From positions 1 to 64,000 of the forward strand of contig NZ_AAWS01000047.1 in assembly GCF_000169175.1 (NCBI RefSeq): DNA of 64,000 nt. Direction: 5' to 3'. Under the pieces are notes generated by a model. It had not been told where the DNA came from. It worked only from the letters and a program-made list of their open reading frames with translations, and did not search any database. The stretch comes from Microscilla marina ATCC 23134 (GTDB lineage: Bacteria; Bacteroidota; Bacteroidia; Cytophagales; Microscillaceae). This document shows positions 45,620-54,945 of this stretch, piece after piece. Each line of letters starts with the position of its first letter. Within the stretch, counting starts at the first letter, position 1. The position numbers and the translations under genes are program-made.

Positions 45620-45870
45620 TGATAATTTAAGGCTAAAGGCTCCATACAAACAGTTAAACAAAGGCTAAAAGCTAAAGGCTCATCGTAGCTAAAGGCTAAA
45701 GCTCATCATAGCTCAAGAAAAAGCTAAAAGCTCCCTAAAAACAGCCAAAAAAAAGCTAAAGGCTAAAAGCTCATCATAGCTCAAGAAAAGGCTAAAGGCT
45801 AAAAGCTCCCTACAAACAGCCAAAAAAAAGCTAAAGGCTAAAAGCCAATCAAAGCTCAAAGAAAAAGCAA
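45620..45870. repeat. Low-complexity gctaaa tandem repeats (75-bp period)
   Basis: Repeats of aaaggctaaaagctc and catcatagctcaagaaaa; the block ctccctaaaaacagcc (about 45731) recurs as ctccctacaaacagcc (about 45806), a 75-bp period. The rest of the gap (45181-45619) has degenerate gggagctctgngaagct and attacgaat motifs like those in other gaps. No gene. Confidence 0.75.
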
Positions 45871-45937
45871 ATCTGAGTATTGACTGATAACTTCCAGGCT
45901 TTTTGCTTATGTTGTGTAGGTGGCTTAATTTTACACC

Positions 45938-46972
45938 ATGGAAAAGTACAGAGAAATATTGCTGGTATTGAGCAGTTTGGGAGTGTTAGAAAGTGTTTTT
46001 TTTGGGTTATACCTACTTACTATCCAAGGCGAACGCAAACTAGCCAACCGACTCTTATCTATCCTTATTTTTGCCCTTGCCCTACGCATTGGCAAGTCTG
46101 TTTTGCTCTACTTTTCCGACGATTTGCCCGATCATATCCGCAACTTTGGGCTGGGCGCCAAACTTGCCATAGGTCCTGCCTTGTATCTATACGTAAGGTC
46201 ATTTATCGAACAACAGGGCTTTCGCTGGAGGAGTGTTTATTTACTACATTTTGTGCCTTTTTTTATCTATGCCCTCATTGCTGCTTACGTTTCCAATCAT
46301 ACTGCTTTTGCCCCTTATCGTTTTATACTGCTCCAGTTTTTTATATACCTTGTTCTTTCATTTGGACGTTGGCATCAAGCCCTCCAATCATCGTCACTGC
46401 ATCCACATGAGCTTCGTTGGGTCCGTAACCTTGCCTTGGGTATATTCTTGGTTTGGTTGTCTTATACTTTGCATTATATCAGGGTATTGCCCTATTATAT
46501 CACGGGTGCTTTGATGTACTCCATAGTGGTATATGGGCTTATTTATGTGGCGCTCAAGCGCAATAGCCTGTTTGTAGCAATACCTGCTCCGGAAAAATAT
46601 AAAAACTCTAAAATTGCTCAAGACAAATCGCAAGACTTGCTGGAACAGATTCTTGCGTTTTTCGATTCTGAACAACCCTTTTTAGACCCAGGGCTTACCC
46701 TCGATAAGGTAGCAAAGAAACTCCATTTGGCTCCTCGTACCGTATCACAGGTAATCAACGAACAACGTCAACAAAACTTTTCTGACTTTATCAACACCTA
46801 TCGTATTGGTCAAGCCCAGGTACTGCTTCGCGATGCCCAATACCACCAACATACCATTGCCAGCATAGCCTACGAGAGCGGTTTCAATTCCTTGTCAGCA
46901 TTTAATACCGCCTTCAAAAAAAACACCCAAACCACTCCTTCAGTTTTTCGGAAATTAGCAAAAAATGGCTAA
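45938..46972 (+). CDS. Membrane-anchored AraC-family regulator
   Basis: 344 residues. About seven N-terminal hydrophobic helices (residues 5-205; LLVLSSLGVLESVFFGLYLLTI ... MYSIVVYGLIYVAL) are followed by a linker and an AraC-type double helix-turn-helix (about 245-340; LTLDKVAKKLHLAPRTVSQVINEQ, then HTIASIAYESGFNSLSAFNTAFKKNTQTTPSVFRK). This layout occurs often in Bacteroidota and lets a membrane sensor bind DNA directly. Its target may be the convergent GH92 gene or unlinked genes. The stop is 6 bp from the end of the GH92 gene. Confidence 0.9.
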   Translation: MEKYREILLVLSSLGVLESVFFGLYLLTIQGERKLANRLLSILIFALALRIGKSVLLYFSDDLPDHIRNFGLGAKLAIGPALYLYVRSFIEQQGFRWRSVYLLHFVPFFIYALIAAYVSNHTAFAPYRFILLQFFIYLVLSFGRWHQALQSSSLHPHELRWVRNLALGIFLVWLSYTLHYIRVLPYYITGALMYSIVVYGLIYVALKRNSLFVAIPAPEKYKNSKIAQDKSQDLLEQILAFFDSEQPFLDPGLTLDKVAKKLHLAPRTVSQVINEQRQQNFSDFINTYRIGQAQVLLRDAQYHQHTIASIAYESGFNSLSAFNTAFKKNTQTTPSVFRKLAKNG

Positions 46973-46978
46973 GTACCA

Positions 46979-49363
46979 TCAATTTAGTTTAGGCTGCTTG
47001 CCCATGGTAAATACAATTTTCCCCCCGTTTACAATATCACTATGGGTCAGGTAGTTGCGCTTGATCTTTTGATCATTCACTTTTACCCCTTGTACATATA
47101 CATTCTCGGCACTTTGGTTTTCGGCCACAATGACCAGTTGCTTCCCATTTTCCAGTTGTAAAGTAGCTTTTTTTACTAAGGGACTACCAATAGCGTATTG
47201 GTCAGATCCCGGACATACCGGATAAAACCCCAGCGAGCTAAATACATACCAGGCAGACATTTGCCCGGCATCGTCGTTGCCACATAAGCCATCTACTTCA
47301 TTGCTATACATGGTACGCATAATATTACGCACCCTTGCCTGTGTTTTCCAAGGCTGATTAGTCCAGTTATACAAATAAGGAATATGGTGTCCGGGCTCGT
47401 TGCCGTGTACATAGTTGCCAATGATTCCGTCGCGGGTAATGTCTTCATTTTTTGCAATGTACTTGTCATCTATGGGCATAGTAAACAACGAATCAAGTCG
47501 TTGGCTGAATTTGTCTTTGCCACCCATCATTTCTATCATCTGGTCAATTTTATGAGGTACATACAACCCATAGTTCCAGGCGTTGCCCTCAATAAAACCT
47601 TGCCCGTGAGTGTCCATTGGGTCAAACGCTGATTTCCATTCGCCGTTGGCCAGTTTGGGACGCATAAAACCCACCTTAGGATCATATACGTTTTGGTAGT
47701 TTTTCGAACGTTGCAGGTAACGTACAGCCGTAGCGGTATCTTTTGCTGCTTGCGCTACCTGAGCTATGCACCAGTCGTTGTAGGCATACTCCAGAGTTTT
47801 CGACACCGACGAACTACTTTTATCTTCAGGAACATAATGGAGCTTCATATAGTCACCTATTCCATCAAAATATGTGCGGGTAGAGGTGCTTATACAAGCT
47901 TCCAAGGCAAGTTTTTTGTCAAAGTCGCCCACCTTTTTAGCTATAGCGTCTGCTATGACCGAGGTAGCATGGTAGCCAATCATACACCAGTTTTCATTGC
48001 CATAATGGCTCCAGATGGGCAGCATTCGGTGTACACTTTGCTCATAATGCGCCAACATTGACTTGATCATGTCATTGTTGCGTTGAGGGTGCAAAATATT
48101 AAACAAAGGGTGCAAAGCCCGGTAGGTGTCCCACAGCGAAAAAATGGTATAATTGGTAAAATCTCTCGATCGGTGTATTTCCTGGTCGAGCCCCATATAA
48201 GCCCCATCTATATCTTCAAAAACCACTGGACTAAGCATGGTGTGGTACATCGCCGTATAAAAAGTTTCTTTATCGGCAGGAGTCAGCATTTCTACTTGAA
48301 CCTTGCCCAATTCCTCGTTCCATTTTTCCTGAGTTTCGGCTTTAGCTTTGTCAAAATCCCAGTGAAGCAATTCCACTTTGATGTTTTTGAGTGCCCCTTG
48401 GGTACCTGTTGCTGACAAAGCAAACTTTACCTTGATTTTTTCGTTGGCTTGGGTTTCAAAGTTAAAGTATGCCCTTAGGTTGCGCCCTGCCATTTCCGGA
48501 AAATTCTCTTCTTCGTTAAACCTGCGATAAAAACCTCCATATTGTTTACGATCATATTTTTTGTGTCCATAGCTCTTAAAAGGCTTAGAAAACTGCATAG
48601 CAAAATACAACTTCTTGTTGCGTGCCCAGCCCGTAGTTTGGCGGTAGCCTGTCACAGTAGAATCGTTTTCTACCCGCACAAAAGTCCACACATTTTTATC
48701 GGGAAAGTTGTAAATATTGTACACCAAGTCAAGAATAATATGTGCACTGTCGCTCTTAGGGAAAGTATATTGGTGAAAACCCACCCGCTCACTTGCCGTG
48801 AGTTCTGCCTTGATGTTGTAATTGTCTAATTGCACCGTATAATAGCCTGGTTCGGCTTTTTCGGTAGCGTGTGAAAACCGCGAGTGCCAACCTGGTGTTA
48901 CCTTGCCGCTGTCTGTTTTGCCTGGCTCTAGGTGCAATGCTCCAGTAGTAGGCATCACCAAAAAATCGCCCAAATCTGAGTGACCTGTGCCGCTGAAATG
49001 CGTATGAGCAAAGCCAAAAATGGTAGAGTCTGCGTACTGATAACCAGAGCAATAACGATAAGCCTCGCGGTTGTACTTACCATCAGGCTGTAGGTAAGGC
49101 TGTATGTTGGTTTCAGGGCTCAACTGTACCATGCCAAAAGGTGCAGTAGCTCCTGGAAAGGTATGCCCCATGTTTTTGGTGCCCACCAAAGGGCGAACAT
49201 ACTGTAGCAATCCAGTTGCTTGGTCTTTATTTGATTGGGGTGTTTGAGTGTCCGGCGTGCCTGGTTTATTGGCAGGTTGGCAAGCTGTAAATGCAGTGAT
49301 TATTCCCCAAAGCAGGCATATAAAAGTGTAATTGAAGTGTTTCATTGATTTTTTGATGGTCAT
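46979..49363 (-). CDS. GH92 alpha-mannosidase lipoprotein
   Basis: 794 residues. The signal peptide ends ITAFTAC (a lipoprotein Cys); the start may be at 49345 (MKHFNYTF) rather than 49363. The family 92 glycosidase shows YVRPLVGTKNMGHTFPGATAPFGMVQLSPET, FSGTGHSDLGDFLVMP, the GNEPGHHIPYLYN motif and GNDDAGQMSAWYVFSSLGFYPVCPGSDQYAIGSP. These are calcium-dependent exo-alpha-mannosidases (usually alpha-1,2) that trim N-glycan-like or yeast mannan chains at the cell surface or in the periplasm. No SusC/D pair is beside it, so it is not in a classical utilisation locus here. Confidence 0.95.
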   Translation of the reverse strand: MTIKKSMKHFNYTFICLLWGIITAFTACQPANKPGTPDTQTPQSNKDQATGLLQYVRPLVGTKNMGHTFPGATAPFGMVQLSPETNIQPYLQPDGKYNREAYRYCSGYQYADSTIFGFAHTHFSGTGHSDLGDFLVMPTTGALHLEPGKTDSGKVTPGWHSRFSHATEKAEPGYYTVQLDNYNIKAELTASERVGFHQYTFPKSDSAHIILDLVYNIYNFPDKNVWTFVRVENDSTVTGYRQTTGWARNKKLYFAMQFSKPFKSYGHKKYDRKQYGGFYRRFNEEENFPEMAGRNLRAYFNFETQANEKIKVKFALSATGTQGALKNIKVELLHWDFDKAKAETQEKWNEELGKVQVEMLTPADKETFYTAMYHTMLSPVVFEDIDGAYMGLDQEIHRSRDFTNYTIFSLWDTYRALHPLFNILHPQRNNDMIKSMLAHYEQSVHRMLPIWSHYGNENWCMIGYHATSVIADAIAKKVGDFDKKLALEACISTSTRTYFDGIGDYMKLHYVPEDKSSSSVSKTLEYAYNDWCIAQVAQAAKDTATAVRYLQRSKNYQNVYDPKVGFMRPKLANGEWKSAFDPMDTHGQGFIEGNAWNYGLYVPHKIDQMIEMMGGKDKFSQRLDSLFTMPIDDKYIAKNEDITRDGIIGNYVHGNEPGHHIPYLYNWTNQPWKTQARVRNIMRTMYSNEVDGLCGNDDAGQMSAWYVFSSLGFYPVCPGSDQYAIGSPLVKKATLQLENGKQLVIVAENQSAENVYVQGVKVNDQKIKRNYLTHSDIVNGGKIVFTMGKQPKLN

Positions 49364-49532
49364 TCAAGTTGCAATTGTGTAAATACCAGCACCCAATATA
49401 GAGAAGACACAGGTAAGTTCAAAAAAGAATAGGTGAGTTAGCTTATGGTAAACAACATATTGTGAGGCTAAGTAAAGCTACAAAACTTCTTTAGTCGCAG
49501 GTTACTGATAGAAAAAAATGTCATTTTATTAA

Positions 49533-50156
49533 TTAGCCTCCGTTATCCATAATCATCGCCTTGATTTGCTCAAAATCTTTGGGGGTATCAGCGTCAAAAG
49601 CAGCCATTGGTAAATCAAAATAAGTCAATTGATCTAAGTGCTGCTTCATCACCTTTTTTGCTCCAGTTTTTCCTTTTAGCTGTAACAAGTGTTTAAACAT
49701 GGCGCGTTCAAATATGGCAGGTACCCCAAACGTACCGCTATAAGCGCTTGTGATTATAGGAGGAGCTTTTTGCTGGTATAAGTCAAGCATCTCATGCAGT
49801 TTTTCTGCACTCACCAAAGGTTGGTCGGCAAGTAAAACCATGGTGGCTTTCGCCGAAGGGTTTATCTCCAGTATTTTGTTCATGCCTGTGGCAATAGAGC
49901 TTCCCATGCCACTTTCCCAATCTTTGTTTACTACCGCGTGTACCCCTTTACCAAAAGTACTCACCAACGGCTGGGTTTGGGCAAGGTATGCTCCCAATAC
50001 CACTACTACCGAGGCGGTGGGCAAGGTAGTAGCTTTTGCCAAACAAATCTCCAGTAAACTTTGTCCCTGGAGTTTAAGCAACTGCTTGGCTTGTCCCATA
50101 CGGCTTGCTTTACCCGCGGCCAATATCATAATATCTAATTGAGGCTTTGTTTTCAT
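49533..50156 (-). CDS. mocA: MocA-like molybdenum cofactor cytidylyltransferase
   Basis: 207 residues. NTP-transferase fold with LAAGKASRMGQAKQLLKLQGQSLLE (LAAGxSxRMGxxK), GSSIATGM, LLADQPLV and the end FDADTPKDFEQIK. Such enzymes add CMP to molybdopterin to make MCD, or act as MobA-like nucleotidyltransferases for Mo enzymes. The xdhABC operon in this window (13 kb away) is the obvious client. It is a separate transcription unit, divergent from the HutD/Ves gene with a gap of about 300 bp. Confidence 0.88.
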   Translation of the reverse strand: MKTKPQLDIMILAAGKASRMGQAKQLLKLQGQSLLEICLAKATTLPTASVVVVLGAYLAQTQPLVSTFGKGVHAVVNKDWESGMGSSIATGMNKILEINPSAKATMVLLADQPLVSAEKLHEMLDLYQQKAPPIITSAYSGTFGVPAIFERAMFKHLLQLKGKTGAKKVMKQHLDQLTYFDLPMAAFDADTPKDFEQIKAMIMDNGG

Positions 50157-50454
50157 GATAAGTTTTTTTGTTTAAAGTGCCCAAAGGTTGTAGCTGCTCT
50201 TATACTGATCCATATTGGTACTTTCTTGTGTTTGTAGCTGCTGTGGCTCGAAAAATGGTTTTGTTCTAAAGTACTGTTGACCAAGACTCAGCTAAGCTAT
50301 TCGAACATTGGCAAAAGTTTATAGACTCAAAAACTACTCATTCTGCCAGTGAGTCGCGAACAATTTACGCACAAAAGCTTTTTTCTGCTTTAAAAAATCC
50401 TACTTTAGTAAATTTGACAGAAATAAGAATTTTGATTAACATTGAAAAACAAAA
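50157..50454. other. Intergenic region with weak promoter-like box
   Basis: TAAATTTG at 50409-50416 fits a -7 box for the HutD gene, without a good -33. An open but startless frame runs from about 50266 to 50467 (see rejected list). Confidence 0.35.
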
Positions 50455-51048
50455 ATGCATAGTTCAATGAGCACTACCATTCTTACTGCAGAAAGTTTTC
50501 ACGAGACTCAATGGGCAGGGGGTACTACCACCGAGTTTTTTATTTACCCCAGAACAGCGGTTTACAATCAACTCAACTTTAGCTTTAGGCTAAGTGCAGC
50601 TACTGTACAAGCAGAAACCTCTGAGTTTACCTCGTTGCCTGATGTTTCGCGGACACTAATGGTGCTCGATGGCACTATGACCCTTACCCACGAAGGTCAA
50701 CACACCAGTCAGTTAAATAAATTTGACACTGATGTTTTTGAGGGAGGTTGGAAAACTACTTCAACGGGGCAATGTACCGATTTTAATTTAATGACAATGG
50801 GCGATGCTCAAGGTACGCTTGAGGGGTGGGCAATTGATAAAAGTCAAATCATAGATTACCCTCTTAAGACCTCCTCCAGTTGGTTTTTTATGTATGTATA
50901 TGTGGGCAAGGTGAGTATTTACATCAACAACGAAAAGCATACAGTAAACCAAGGCGATGTATTGGTGCTCGAAACCCCCAGCCTGATCAGTTTGCAGGTA
51001 AAGGGTCGCCAGGACAGCGAAGTAGTTTTCTGTCATATTCAGGCTTAA
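50455..51048 (+). CDS. HutD/Ves-family cupin protein
   Basis: About 197 residues (or 193 from ATG 50467). The N-terminus matches the HutD/Ves fold: TILTAESFHETQWAGGTTTEFFIYP, FSFRLSAATVQAETSEFTSLPDVSRTLMVLDGTMTL. A second cupin half follows (VGKVSIYINNEKHTVNQGDVLVLETPS). HutD is linked to histidine use but its biochemical role is not established. No hut genes are nearby. The CDF gene follows 37 bp later on the same strand and may share its transcript. Confidence 0.85.
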   Translation: MHSSMSTTILTAESFHETQWAGGTTTEFFIYPRTAVYNQLNFSFRLSAATVQAETSEFTSLPDVSRTLMVLDGTMTLTHEGQHTSQLNKFDTDVFEGGWKTTSTGQCTDFNLMTMGDAQGTLEGWAIDKSQIIDYPLKTSSSWFFMYVYVGKVSIYINNEKHTVNQGDVLVLETPSLISLQVKGRQDSEVVFCHIQA

Positions 51049-51085
51049 TATTTGTCTTTACAGGTAAGCCATAACCCCACTATAT

Positions 51086-51988
51086 ATGAACAACGAACAA
51101 GTTGCTATCAAAACCATTTATTTAAGCATAGCAGGCAACACTTTGTTGGCAATTGTTAAGTGGGTAACCGGGTATTTTGGGCACTCTTATGCACTCATTG
51201 CCGATGGTATTGAGTCTACCAGCGATATTTTTGCTTCGTTGCTGGTTTTATTTGGTCTGCAATACGCCAATCGTCCAGCCGACGAGAATCACCCTTATGG
51301 GCATGGACGTGCCGAGCCACTCATTACTTTTGTTGTAGTGCTGTTTCTGGTAGGCTCTGCCGTGGTCATTGCCTATAGCAGTATTCGCAATATTTATACT
51401 CCCCACCAACTCCCCAGCCCTTACACCCTCATTGTATTGGGTGCCATCATTGCTTTCAAAGAAACCCTCTACCGCATCGCCAGTCGCAAGGCAAAAGAAG
51501 TTAACAGCTCCTCGCTCAGGGCAGATGCCTGGCATCATCGCAGCGATGCCATTACCTCAGTGGCCGCTTTCATTGGTATTTCGGTGGCTTTGTTGTTGGG
51601 TAAAAACTACGAAACTGCTGACGACTGGGCAGCTCTATTTGCTTCTGGGCTTATTTTGTACAATAGTTACCTTATATTTAGACCTGCCCTGGGCGAAGTC
51701 ATGGACGAACATTTGTACGATCCTGTGCTGCAGCAAGTAAGAGAAGTAGCGCAAGAAGTAGAAGGAGTGCTGGACACCGAGAAATGCCTGATAAGGAAAA
51801 TGGGGCTGAAGTTTTATGTAGACTTACACACCATTGTAGACGCTGAAATTACGGTGAGGCAGGGGCACGAAATAGCCCATAAGCTCAAAGATACTCTCAA
51901 AGCAAAAATACCCGAACTTGCCGATGTACTCATTCATATTGAGCCTTATATAGAGGAGGTAAAACGTGCAAAAGAACAAGAAGAGTAG
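51086..51988 (+). CDS. Cation diffusion facilitator (FieF-like)
   Basis: 300 residues, six membrane helices. Metal-site motifs are ADGIESTSDIFAS in helix 2 and DAWHHRSDAITS in helix 5, and the loop HPYGHGRAEPL is typical. A cytosolic C-terminal dimer domain (about 205-295; EVEGVLDTEKCLIRKMGLKFYVDLHTIVDAEITVRQGHEIAHKLKDTL) carries the usual histidines. It exports Zn(II), Fe(II) or Cd(II) using the proton gradient. The first Asp of the usual D-x3-D in helix 2 is present (ADGIESTSD). Confidence 0.93.
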   Translation: MNNEQVAIKTIYLSIAGNTLLAIVKWVTGYFGHSYALIADGIESTSDIFASLLVLFGLQYANRPADENHPYGHGRAEPLITFVVVLFLVGSAVVIAYSSIRNIYTPHQLPSPYTLIVLGAIIAFKETLYRIASRKAKEVNSSSLRADAWHHRSDAITSVAAFIGISVALLLGKNYETADDWAALFASGLILYNSYLIFRPALGEVMDEHLYDPVLQQVREVAQEVEGVLDTEKCLIRKMGLKFYVDLHTIVDAEITVRQGHEIAHKLKDTLKAKIPELADVLIHIEPYIEEVKRAKEQEE

Positions 51989-52055
51989 ACTTAAGCAGTT
52001 ATGAATGGTTTTGTCCGATTTGTAATTACTTAAGTTACTTCACCACTTTGTTTTA

Positions 52056-52098
52056 CAAAAAAAGGCAACTATAGCGTTGTAAAGTGCTATAATTGCCT
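52056..52098 (-). terminator. Terminator of the desaturase gene
   Basis: A 13-bp stem (52063-52075 with 52086-52098, one mismatch), followed on the minus strand by about seven T. It lies 31 bp past the stop. Confidence 0.85.
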
Positions 52099-52128
52099 CT
52101 AGGCCTTGACAAGCTTCTGTAAGTCTTA

Positions 52129-52959
52129 TCAACTTGCCACCGTTTCTTTTGGTTTTTCTTGTGCTTTGGTTACTTTTTCGGGCACCAGCCTGACAATATG
52201 CAAGGCATTGAGCACTTTGATGACCACAAAAGTAGGGTCTATCTCGTGCCATTTAACCCCAAAGTTGGCCCGACTACCGTTGGCATGGTGGTTGTTGTGG
52301 TAGCCTTCGCCCATCATAAATACATCAAGTGGCATAATATTATGGGCAGTGTCTTGTACCTCAAAGTTACGGTAGCCATGCTTATGCGCAATCCAGTTGA
52401 TAATCACTCCATGAAAGGGGCCCATAATAAAGTGGATAGGTAAGAATAAGTACATCCACCAATACTCAGCAAATACTACGTAGAAAGCAATATAAGACAG
52501 TCCCCATAAAACACGACTGATCCAATTGTTGCCCCAACTGTCGAACCAATGCCATTTAGGCAAGTCTTTCACAAATCGATCTTCCAGATCAACGCGTTTC
52601 TGGTAAATGTCCATGTATACATTTTTGCTCCGCCACATCATTGCAAAAGGGTTGGCATCGTAAGCTGGTGAGTGAGGGTCGTTTTCAGTATCTGCATAAG
52701 CATGGTGCAAACGGTGCATAGCGCCGTAGGCATAAGGGCTCATATAAGACGATCCCTGCGTAATGTAGGCAAAAATGTAAAAATACTTTTCCCAGAAATT
52801 AGACATCGTAAACATCTTGTGAGCAGCATAACGATGGAGGAAAAAGGTTTGTGAAAACAAGGATAAGTACCAATGGGTAGCTAAAAAAATAAAAATAATC
52901 ATTCCTATAAAGTTTTTCTTGACTTGTAATTTAAGGTAGTTTTTTGATAATTGTTGCAA
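52129..52959 (-). CDS. Acyl-CoA/acyl-lipid fatty acid desaturase
   Basis: 276 residues. The three histidine boxes HRYAAH, HRLHH and HNNHH bind the di-iron site. Four hydrophobic segments (MIIFIFLATHWYLSLFSQTFFL, YFYIFAYITQGSSYMSP, WGLSYIAFYVVFAEYWWMYLFLPIHFIM) place it in the membrane. This pattern is of the stearoyl-CoA (delta-9-like) class and would add a double bond to fatty acids, e.g. for cold adaptation. A promoter-like pair is at 53013-53046 and a strong terminator follows. Confidence 0.93.
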   Translation of the reverse strand: MQQLSKNYLKLQVKKNFIGMIIFIFLATHWYLSLFSQTFFLHRYAAHKMFTMSNFWEKYFYIFAYITQGSSYMSPYAYGAMHRLHHAYADTENDPHSPAYDANPFAMMWRSKNVYMDIYQKRVDLEDRFVKDLPKWHWFDSWGNNWISRVLWGLSYIAFYVVFAEYWWMYLFLPIHFIMGPFHGVIINWIAHKHGYRNFEVQDTAHNIMPLDVFMMGEGYHNNHHANGSRANFGVKWHEIDPTFVVIKVLNALHIVRLVPEKVTKAQEKPKETVAS

Positions 52960-53012
52960 CAGGCATCATTAAAAAAATAACTATCTTAATTATTTGCCAT
53001 CTAATTGATTAT

Positions 53013-53046
53013 CAAAAGTAGGCTATTTTTTAGTATATAGATACAA
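53013..53046 (-). promoter_or_regulatory. Probable promoter of the desaturase gene
   Basis: On the minus strand TTG (53046-53044), a 23-bp spacer and TACTTTTG (53020-53013). The spacer is at the long end of the accepted range. Confidence 0.45.
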
Positions 53047-53075
53047 ACCAACCTTAAAAATATTGAAAAAGTACG

Positions 53076-54497
53076 TTATTTTATGTTGAGCAATTTGCCT
53101 ACCTCCAAACCAAACTGCAAAGACTTTTGTTCTATTTCTTCTAAAGAAAGTTGGGGAAATTTTAGTCGCAAAATGTTTTTCAGGTAATCATTCTGAGGGT
53201 GCGAAAACCGAACAAGGGTTGTGTGATATTTTCGTTTTATAAAATTGTTTACCCAGGCATAAGCAGTGGGCTGTTTGCGTTGTAGTTTTCTCAAATACCT
53301 TACTACCTGCTTGTAAGGCACATTTGCCACCCTTAAGTTACCAAAAGCGGCTTCGGTAGTAGCGCCTTGGGGTATCATCAGGGTAAGCACCTGCACTTGC
53401 CTTTTTACTTTGTTTTTGCGGGTATATTGCGTATAAAATCCGTGCATTCCTACCAAATACAAACTGTCAATATTTACCTTGAGCGTGTCATTTTCTTGTA
53501 TATAAGTCAGGTGTTGTTCAAAGTCTTTTACCTGCATCTTATTGGCCTTTCGGCGAATAAAAGGCGCACTGGTGTGGTAATAAGCTTGTATTTTCTTTGC
53601 TCTAATCCCCTTGATCAAGGCTGCGCTCAAAGAGTATGCCCCTTGATTGTATGCTTTATTGGGGGCTTGCCTTAAGTCTAGAGCCTGCCATAGTGTAGTG
53701 CGCACTTTTCGTTTGCCCACCGGCATAAAATAGGGCTTAAGCCGCAAAGCAGTGTCAGGGTTAAATTGAGGTACTCGCTTGCCATATACTTGAGCGTACA
53801 TTAGATGGTTAAGCGGCAAGGCTACCCGCTGACTACTACCCGGTCCAGCATTACTATACATCAGTTTGCCCGCATACCAATGCCGTTCAAGTGCCTCATG
53901 CATGCCTATTAACTGGCGTTTTTTTAGGGCAGGGTACCAAACAGCCTCCAGTGCTTCAAAGTAATGGGCACGGAGCGACTTTCTAAATCTTCTTTTGAGG
54001 TATTTGCGTACCTGGGTATATTCAAAAGTAGCCATAGGCAGGCTTTTGTTTTGGATAGGGTTGAGATAAAAAATACTCAAATACTCAATTTTTTCATCGA
54101 GTTTACTTCGTGATTCATCAGTATCAATCATCAGTTGCAATTCAACTAAATGCATATCAGCAGGGCTTACCTCTACCGAGTCACCCACTGCACTGTCATA
54201 GTACTTGAGTCGTTGTCGAAAAGCCCCTGGTGTCATTGTGCGGACAGTATGCTTTGGGGTAGCGCGCGCATAGTAATAAGGGGTGATTTTTTTTGCCAAA
54301 ACACCCGCTATGAGCCAGCGCCCCAGCTCTTGCTGGGGCAGCAAGTATGCCTGGTTGCGTGCATCGTTGAGCTGTATTTGATAGTGTGCGCTAATCTTTA
54401 CTTTGTGAGCACTTACAGGGCTAATAATGGGGGTGTTTTGTGCTTTAGCCCAAGTAACTAATAGCATAAGTAGGCTCACTGTCAGTAGTTTTTTCAT
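53076..54497 (-). CDS. Secreted protein, two GldN-like domains
   Basis: 473 residues with a signal peptide (MKKLLTVSLLMLLVTWAKA-Q). The mature protein is two related ~200-residue halves. The second (LWQALDLRQAPNKAYNQGAYSLSAALIKGIRAKKIQAYY ... YLVGMHGFYTQY ... QVQVLTLMIPQG ... KQVVRYLRK ... FIKRKY) resembles GldN, a T9SS/gliding core component with a W..IDLRE.xN..., SL...L..GI..GK and Y..LGI pattern. The first half has the same order (YQIQLNDARNQAYLLPQQELGRWLIAGVLAKKITPYYY ... YLSIFYLNP ... KYLKRRF). Basic residues are frequent. No gldKLM genes are adjacent, so it is probably a GldN-like accessory rather than core GldN. The similarity is read by eye. Confidence 0.6.
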   Translation of the reverse strand: MKKLLTVSLLMLLVTWAKAQNTPIISPVSAHKVKISAHYQIQLNDARNQAYLLPQQELGRWLIAGVLAKKITPYYYARATPKHTVRTMTPGAFRQRLKYYDSAVGDSVEVSPADMHLVELQLMIDTDESRSKLDEKIEYLSIFYLNPIQNKSLPMATFEYTQVRKYLKRRFRKSLRAHYFEALEAVWYPALKKRQLIGMHEALERHWYAGKLMYSNAGPGSSQRVALPLNHLMYAQVYGKRVPQFNPDTALRLKPYFMPVGKRKVRTTLWQALDLRQAPNKAYNQGAYSLSAALIKGIRAKKIQAYYHTSAPFIRRKANKMQVKDFEQHLTYIQENDTLKVNIDSLYLVGMHGFYTQYTRKNKVKRQVQVLTLMIPQGATTEAAFGNLRVANVPYKQVVRYLRKLQRKQPTAYAWVNNFIKRKYHTTLVRFSHPQNDYLKNILRLKFPQLSLEEIEQKSLQFGLEVGKLLNIK

Positions 54498-54945
54498 AGT
54501 ATAATGTTTAAAAAAGTGCTACCACCAGAATATAAGGAATGGTGAGAAATTAAATTACCATTCTTGAGGTAGAGGTTTTGTTTTGAGACGAGGCTATTTT
54601 TTGCGCCCATAGCAGCGCTACGGGCAATCACCGATGGCTACAGCTATGCTGTGCCGAGCTCTGCCAACGGCTAAAAATAACGAAGTATCAAGGCGAAAAA
54701 TCACCTCTCAGAGTGTAAATTTATTTTTGAACAATTCCTAAGAGCTTGTTTAAATTTTCGGTAGGTTCGGTTGAACAACATAAAAGGGCAAAATCGCGTA
54801 AAGTGCCTATTAGGTAACGTTTAACCAAGCGCTAAGCCAAGTTATTCTACCATGGTTATATTTCATAGTTTTTATGCATAAAAAATCCTGCCTGGCTACT
54901 TCGCCAAACAGGATTCTAATATGTTGGTTATTCAGCACATACCAT
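54498..54945. other. Intergenic region with a fragment of element M
   Basis: About 54584-54742 resembles the left half of element M copy B (gaggct..attttttgc, ccgatggctacagc, gctgtgccgagctctgcc, ggctaaaaataacgaa) and ends tgaacaattcctaa, a decayed version of the right terminal repeat. No gene. Confidence 0.6.
54881..54915 (-). terminator. Terminator of the subtilase gene
   Basis: AATCCTG (54884-54890) pairs with CAGGATT (54909-54915), with an inner TGGC/GCCA stem; a T-run follows on the minus strand. It lies about 30 bp past the stop. Confidence 0.85.

Noticed and set aside
50266-50467. Open frame ...DSAKLFEHWQKFIDSKTTHSASESRTIYAQKLF... before the HutD gene
   Set aside because: It reads rather protein-like but has no start codon after the preceding stop, and overlaps the HutD start; could be a remnant, not supportable.
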